From the IMG/VR virus record IMGVR_UViG_3300025083_000132, positions 1 through 31,854 of that record: a DNA stretch of 31,854 nt. One strand, 5' to 3'. A program made the translations under genes and the position numbers. The stretch comes from a virus. This document shows, piece by piece, positions 30,398-31,854 of this stretch. The notes beneath the pieces were generated by a model. The model ran no database searches. It was not told the DNA's origin and was given only the letters and a program-made list of their open reading frames with translations. Every line of letters starts with the position of its first letter. The stretch's first letter is position 1.

Positions 30398-30414
30398 GTT
30401 TGGTTGGGTTGGGG

Positions 30415-30639
30415 TTAGTTGTTAATCCATATCATGTGGTTAATTGTTTTTATGGTGTCGTTCATAGAGAGTTGTAAATTATTGGTGCATACCTCAACGG
30501 CTCCATTATATGCCTTATCCATTAAAGTTTTATTTCCTTCTCTCTTTGCTCTAATTAATGCCTTAACTCTCATGGCTACAATTTTCATGTGTAGTTGGTT
30601 TTCGTTTATTGATTCAACTTTTTTTATTATCTCGTTCAT
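30415..30639 (-). CDS. First gene of the leftward array, helical hypothetical protein
   Basis: A 74-residue all-helical protein (MNEIIKKVESINENQLHMKIVAMRVKALIRAKREGNKTLMDKAYNGAVEVCTN...). It is nearest to the leftward promoter and followed by a terminator, so it should be the most abundantly made product of the array. AGGAGGTACTTACAAA leader. No family is recognised; a small DNA- or protein-binding helical bundle is possible. Confidence 0.68.
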   Translation of the reverse strand: MNEIIKKVESINENQLHMKIVAMRVKALIRAKREGNKTLMDKAYNGAVEVCTNNLQLSMNDTIKTINHMIWINN

Positions 30640-30682
30640 TTTGTAAGTACCTCCTAAAGTATTTGTTTTCCTTACAGTACGA

Positions 30683-30712
30683 ATTATAACTCTAATTTAC
30701 TCTATATTACAA
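30683..30712 (-). promoter_or_regulatory. Promoter of the leftward small-gene array
   Basis: On the minus strand TTGTAA (30712-30707), an 18-base spacer and a perfect TATAAT (30688-30683). The start site would be near 30676, about 37 bases before the ATG at 30639, leaving room for the repeated leader. Confidence 0.6.
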
Positions 30713-30739
30713 ACACTTAGACAATAAATCTTAGTGTTT
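30711..30739. other. Inverted repeat in the divergent terS/array intergenic region
   Basis: AAACACTTAGA (30711-30721) and TCTTAGTGTTT (30729-30739) pair over 10 of 11 positions around a 7-base loop, followed by TT. It abuts the -35 box of the leftward promoter and lies ahead of a TAATAT box (30755-30760) facing terS, so an operator controlling both directions fits better than a terminator. Confidence 0.5.
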
Positions 30740-30792
30740 TTATGAGGAATGCTGTAATATAAGGGTCTAAGGAGCATAAAAAAATTTCAAAT

Positions 30793-31305
30793 ATGGAGCA
30801 ATTTTTGAGTAAAAACGACAATAAACCTATAAAAAAAGTAGGTAGAAAACGTATTGAATTAGATTTGGAGCAAGTAGAAAACTTAGCTTCTCGTGGTCTT
30901 GGTACTACTCAAATTGCCCGTGCTTTGGGTGTTTCCTGGAATACTATAGACCGCAATAGAAAGCGTTTAGGTGAATTTGAAGACGCTTTAAAAAGGGGGC
31001 AAGCGAAAGGGTTGGCACAAGTGACTAATTCTCTTTTTACTTCGGCAACTGATGGCAACGTCACTGCCCAGATATTCTATTTAAAGAACCAAGACCCAAA
31101 GACATGGAAAGATCGAGTCGAGAATGTTCACGCTACTATCAATCTAAATGATGTTTTGACTGGTGCAAAAGATAGACTCGGCGACTCTATGGCGACTATA
31201 AAGAAACCCAAAGTTATAAACGCCGTTAAATCAACAGATATAGACTCGGGACAACTGGTAAATAATCAGAACGATATAAAAAACAATGATAATAAGGGTG
31301 ATTAG
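30793..31305 (+). CDS. terS: Terminase small subunit
   Basis: A 170-residue packaging-initiation protein. Residues 24-60 are a helix-turn-helix (LEQVENLASRGLGTTQIARALGVSWNTIDRNRKRL) for recognising the phage DNA. Residues 61-105 (FEDALKRGQAKGLAQVTNSLF and GNVTAQIFYLKNQDPKTWKD) are the oligomerisation region typical of phage small terminases. The C-terminus is polar and likely disordered. It precedes terL with one tiny gene between. The nearest AAGGAG is about 20 bases before ATG 30793, unusually far, so translation may be inefficient or start elsewhere. Confidence 0.85.
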   Translation: MEQFLSKNDNKPIKKVGRKRIELDLEQVENLASRGLGTTQIARALGVSWNTIDRNRKRLGEFEDALKRGQAKGLAQVTNSLFTSATDGNVTAQIFYLKNQDPKTWKDRVENVHATINLNDVLTGAKDRLGDSMATIKKPKVINAVKSTDIDSGQLVNNQNDIKNNDNKGD

Positions 31306-31470
31306 CTAATTCACATAAAAGGCATTACCGCTAATAGCAAGGGTTCGCCCATGATTTGATTTGCTCATGCTCCGAGCATAAATAATCATACCCCCCCCTT
31401 GCATTTTTTCGCACGGGTATATTACGTGTAACTGTTGAACTAATTTTTTTTAATTTTTTTTGAGTAGAAT
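31306..31470. other. Non-coding segment between terS and the terL leader gene
   Basis: 165 bases with no convincing gene. It holds a GC-richer patch unlike its surroundings: the dyad ATGCTC-C-GAGCAT (31367-31379), a run of eight C (31391-31398) and GCACGGGTATATTACGTG, then T-rich TAATTTTTTTTAATTTTTTTT. A terminase recognition site (pac/cos) or a promoter is possible. Confidence 0.35.
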
Positions 31471-31560
31471 ATGAAAGAGGCAATAACTGGAATGATAGAA
31501 ATACTAACCATAGCTGGACTTGGTAATCTTTTATTATTTATAATTTTGGTAAATATATGA
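31471..31560 (+). CDS. 29-residue membrane peptide between terS and terL
   Basis: ATG 31471 to TGA 31558-31560. The product has a polar start (MKEAITGMIEIL) and a hydrophobic segment (IAGLGNLLLFIILV). The TGA overlaps the terL ATG (ATGA), so it may simply couple translation of terL, or be a functional membrane peptide. No strong ribosome site (TTTTGAGTAGAAT). Confidence 0.55.
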   Translation: MKEAITGMIEILTIAGLGNLLLFIILVNI

Positions 31561-31854
31561 AATACGGTGCTGAAGCTGAACAACAACTAATGACCGAAGT
31601 TTGGTCACCTCAAGTTGCTGATGATCCATACAACTTTGTAATGTTCATCTTCCCCTGGGGACAGAAGGACACCCCCCTCGAAGATTTTACAGGCCCAAGA
31701 GAGTGGCAGAAAAAAATTTTAAAAGATTTATCAATTCACATACAAAGAAATAAAGGCGAAGTAACACCAGAGATGTTTAGACTTGCTGTTGCTTCAGGTC
31801 GTGGAATAGGAAAGTCTGCCTTAGTTGCATGGTTAATCTTATGGATGCTATCAA
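31557..31854 (+). CDS. terL: Terminase large subunit, 5' part (cut by window end)
   Basis: The first 99 residues of the packaging motor ATPase-nuclease. WSPQVADDPYNFVMFIFPWG and TGPREWQKKIL form the adenine-binding/Q-motif region, and the Walker A P-loop is SGRGIGKSA (80-88). 'FPWG', 'PREWQ' and 'ASGRGIGKSAL' are typical of the terL type found with P22-like and SU10-like heads. Walker B and the nuclease domain lie outside the window. Start overlaps the membrane peptide stop (ATGA). Confidence 0.9.
   Translation, partial: MKYGAEAEQQLMTEVWSPQVADDPYNFVMFIFPWGQKDTPLEDFTGPREWQKKILKDLSIHIQRNKGEVTPEMFRLAVASGRGIGKSALVAWLILWMLS

Larger units (their letters stand above)
30342..30667 (-). repeat. Identical 20-base leaders of two leftward genes
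   Basis: AACAAATACTTTAGGAGGTA on the minus strand occurs at 30361-30342 (before the gene starting at 30335) and at 30667-30648 (before the one starting at 30639). It holds the ribosome site AGGAGGT. Thirteen bases of it recur before the leftward gene at 21193, and ACTTTAGGAG precedes the rightward gene at 27556. Confidence 0.8.

Noticed and set aside
30419-30646. A 75-codon hydrophobic plus-strand frame
   Set aside because: Antisense to the first gene of the leftward array, which has a promoter and a strong ribosome site; hydrophobicity is the mirror of a Lys/Asn-rich helix.

Overview
The window is almost the whole genome of a temperate, AT-rich tailed phage, read as one arm of a circular map. 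It opens at the portal gene and ends inside the large terminase gene, and these two genes are normally adjacent, so only the rest of terL (by family size, perhaps 1.3-1.5 kb) appears to be missing. The short-tail gene set points to a podovirus: P22-type portal, SU10-type capsid and adaptor, P22 gp10-like tail protein, three large internal virion/ejection proteins, and no tape measure or sheath. Low GC, marine-type fibre genes, small Lys-rich proteins, and an attachment site made of half of a bacterial-type tRNA-Glu(UUC) suggest a marine host, most plausibly an AT-rich alphaproteobacterium such as SAR11. The layout recalls HTVC010P-like pelagiphages from memory; no search was run.

Layout. (1) 36-4509, rightward: portal, a run of tiny basic proteins, then holin, M15 endolysin and a membrane-anchored coiled-coil protein (lysis). 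(2) 4561-7915: scaffold, major capsid protein, hairpin terminator, connector proteins. (3) 7920-15021: repeat protein, two paralogous S74-chaperone fibres, tail nozzle/stabiliser, small tail proteins. (4) 15023-19156: three ejection proteins. (5) 19168-20939: PD-(D/E)XK nuclease, attP core (5' half of tRNA-Glu) flanked on both sides by TCGAC-type repeats, tyrosine integrase. (6) 20936-21560, leftward: a hypothetical gene and a DUF3310 gene. (7) 21724-27346, rightward early module: excisionase-like HTH, resolvase-like nuclease, Cas4-like Fe-S nuclease (DUF2800), Sak4-like recombinase, DUF669 SSB-like protein with an SSB-type acidic tip, Toprim-RepA-type primase-helicase, and small Zn-binding proteins. 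(8) 27346-27495: GGGTACCC iterons, a strong hairpin and a palindrome, a candidate origin/operator. (9) 27556-28359: two winged-helix/HTH proteins with different base usage. (10) 28408-30639, leftward: about ten very small genes joined by stop-start overlaps, several below 60 codons. (11) 30793-31854: terS, a 29-residue membrane peptide, terL.

No DNA or RNA polymerase gene is seen, so the phage probably primes and unwinds its own origin and recombines its own DNA while borrowing host polymerases. The features most worth following are the half-tRNA attP with its arm sites (integration should swap promoters between tRNA-Glu and the integrase), the iteron block, the leftward micro-gene array whose gene junctions and leaders are themselves repeated, and the exact 20- and 10-residue periodicities in the protein at 7920-8462.
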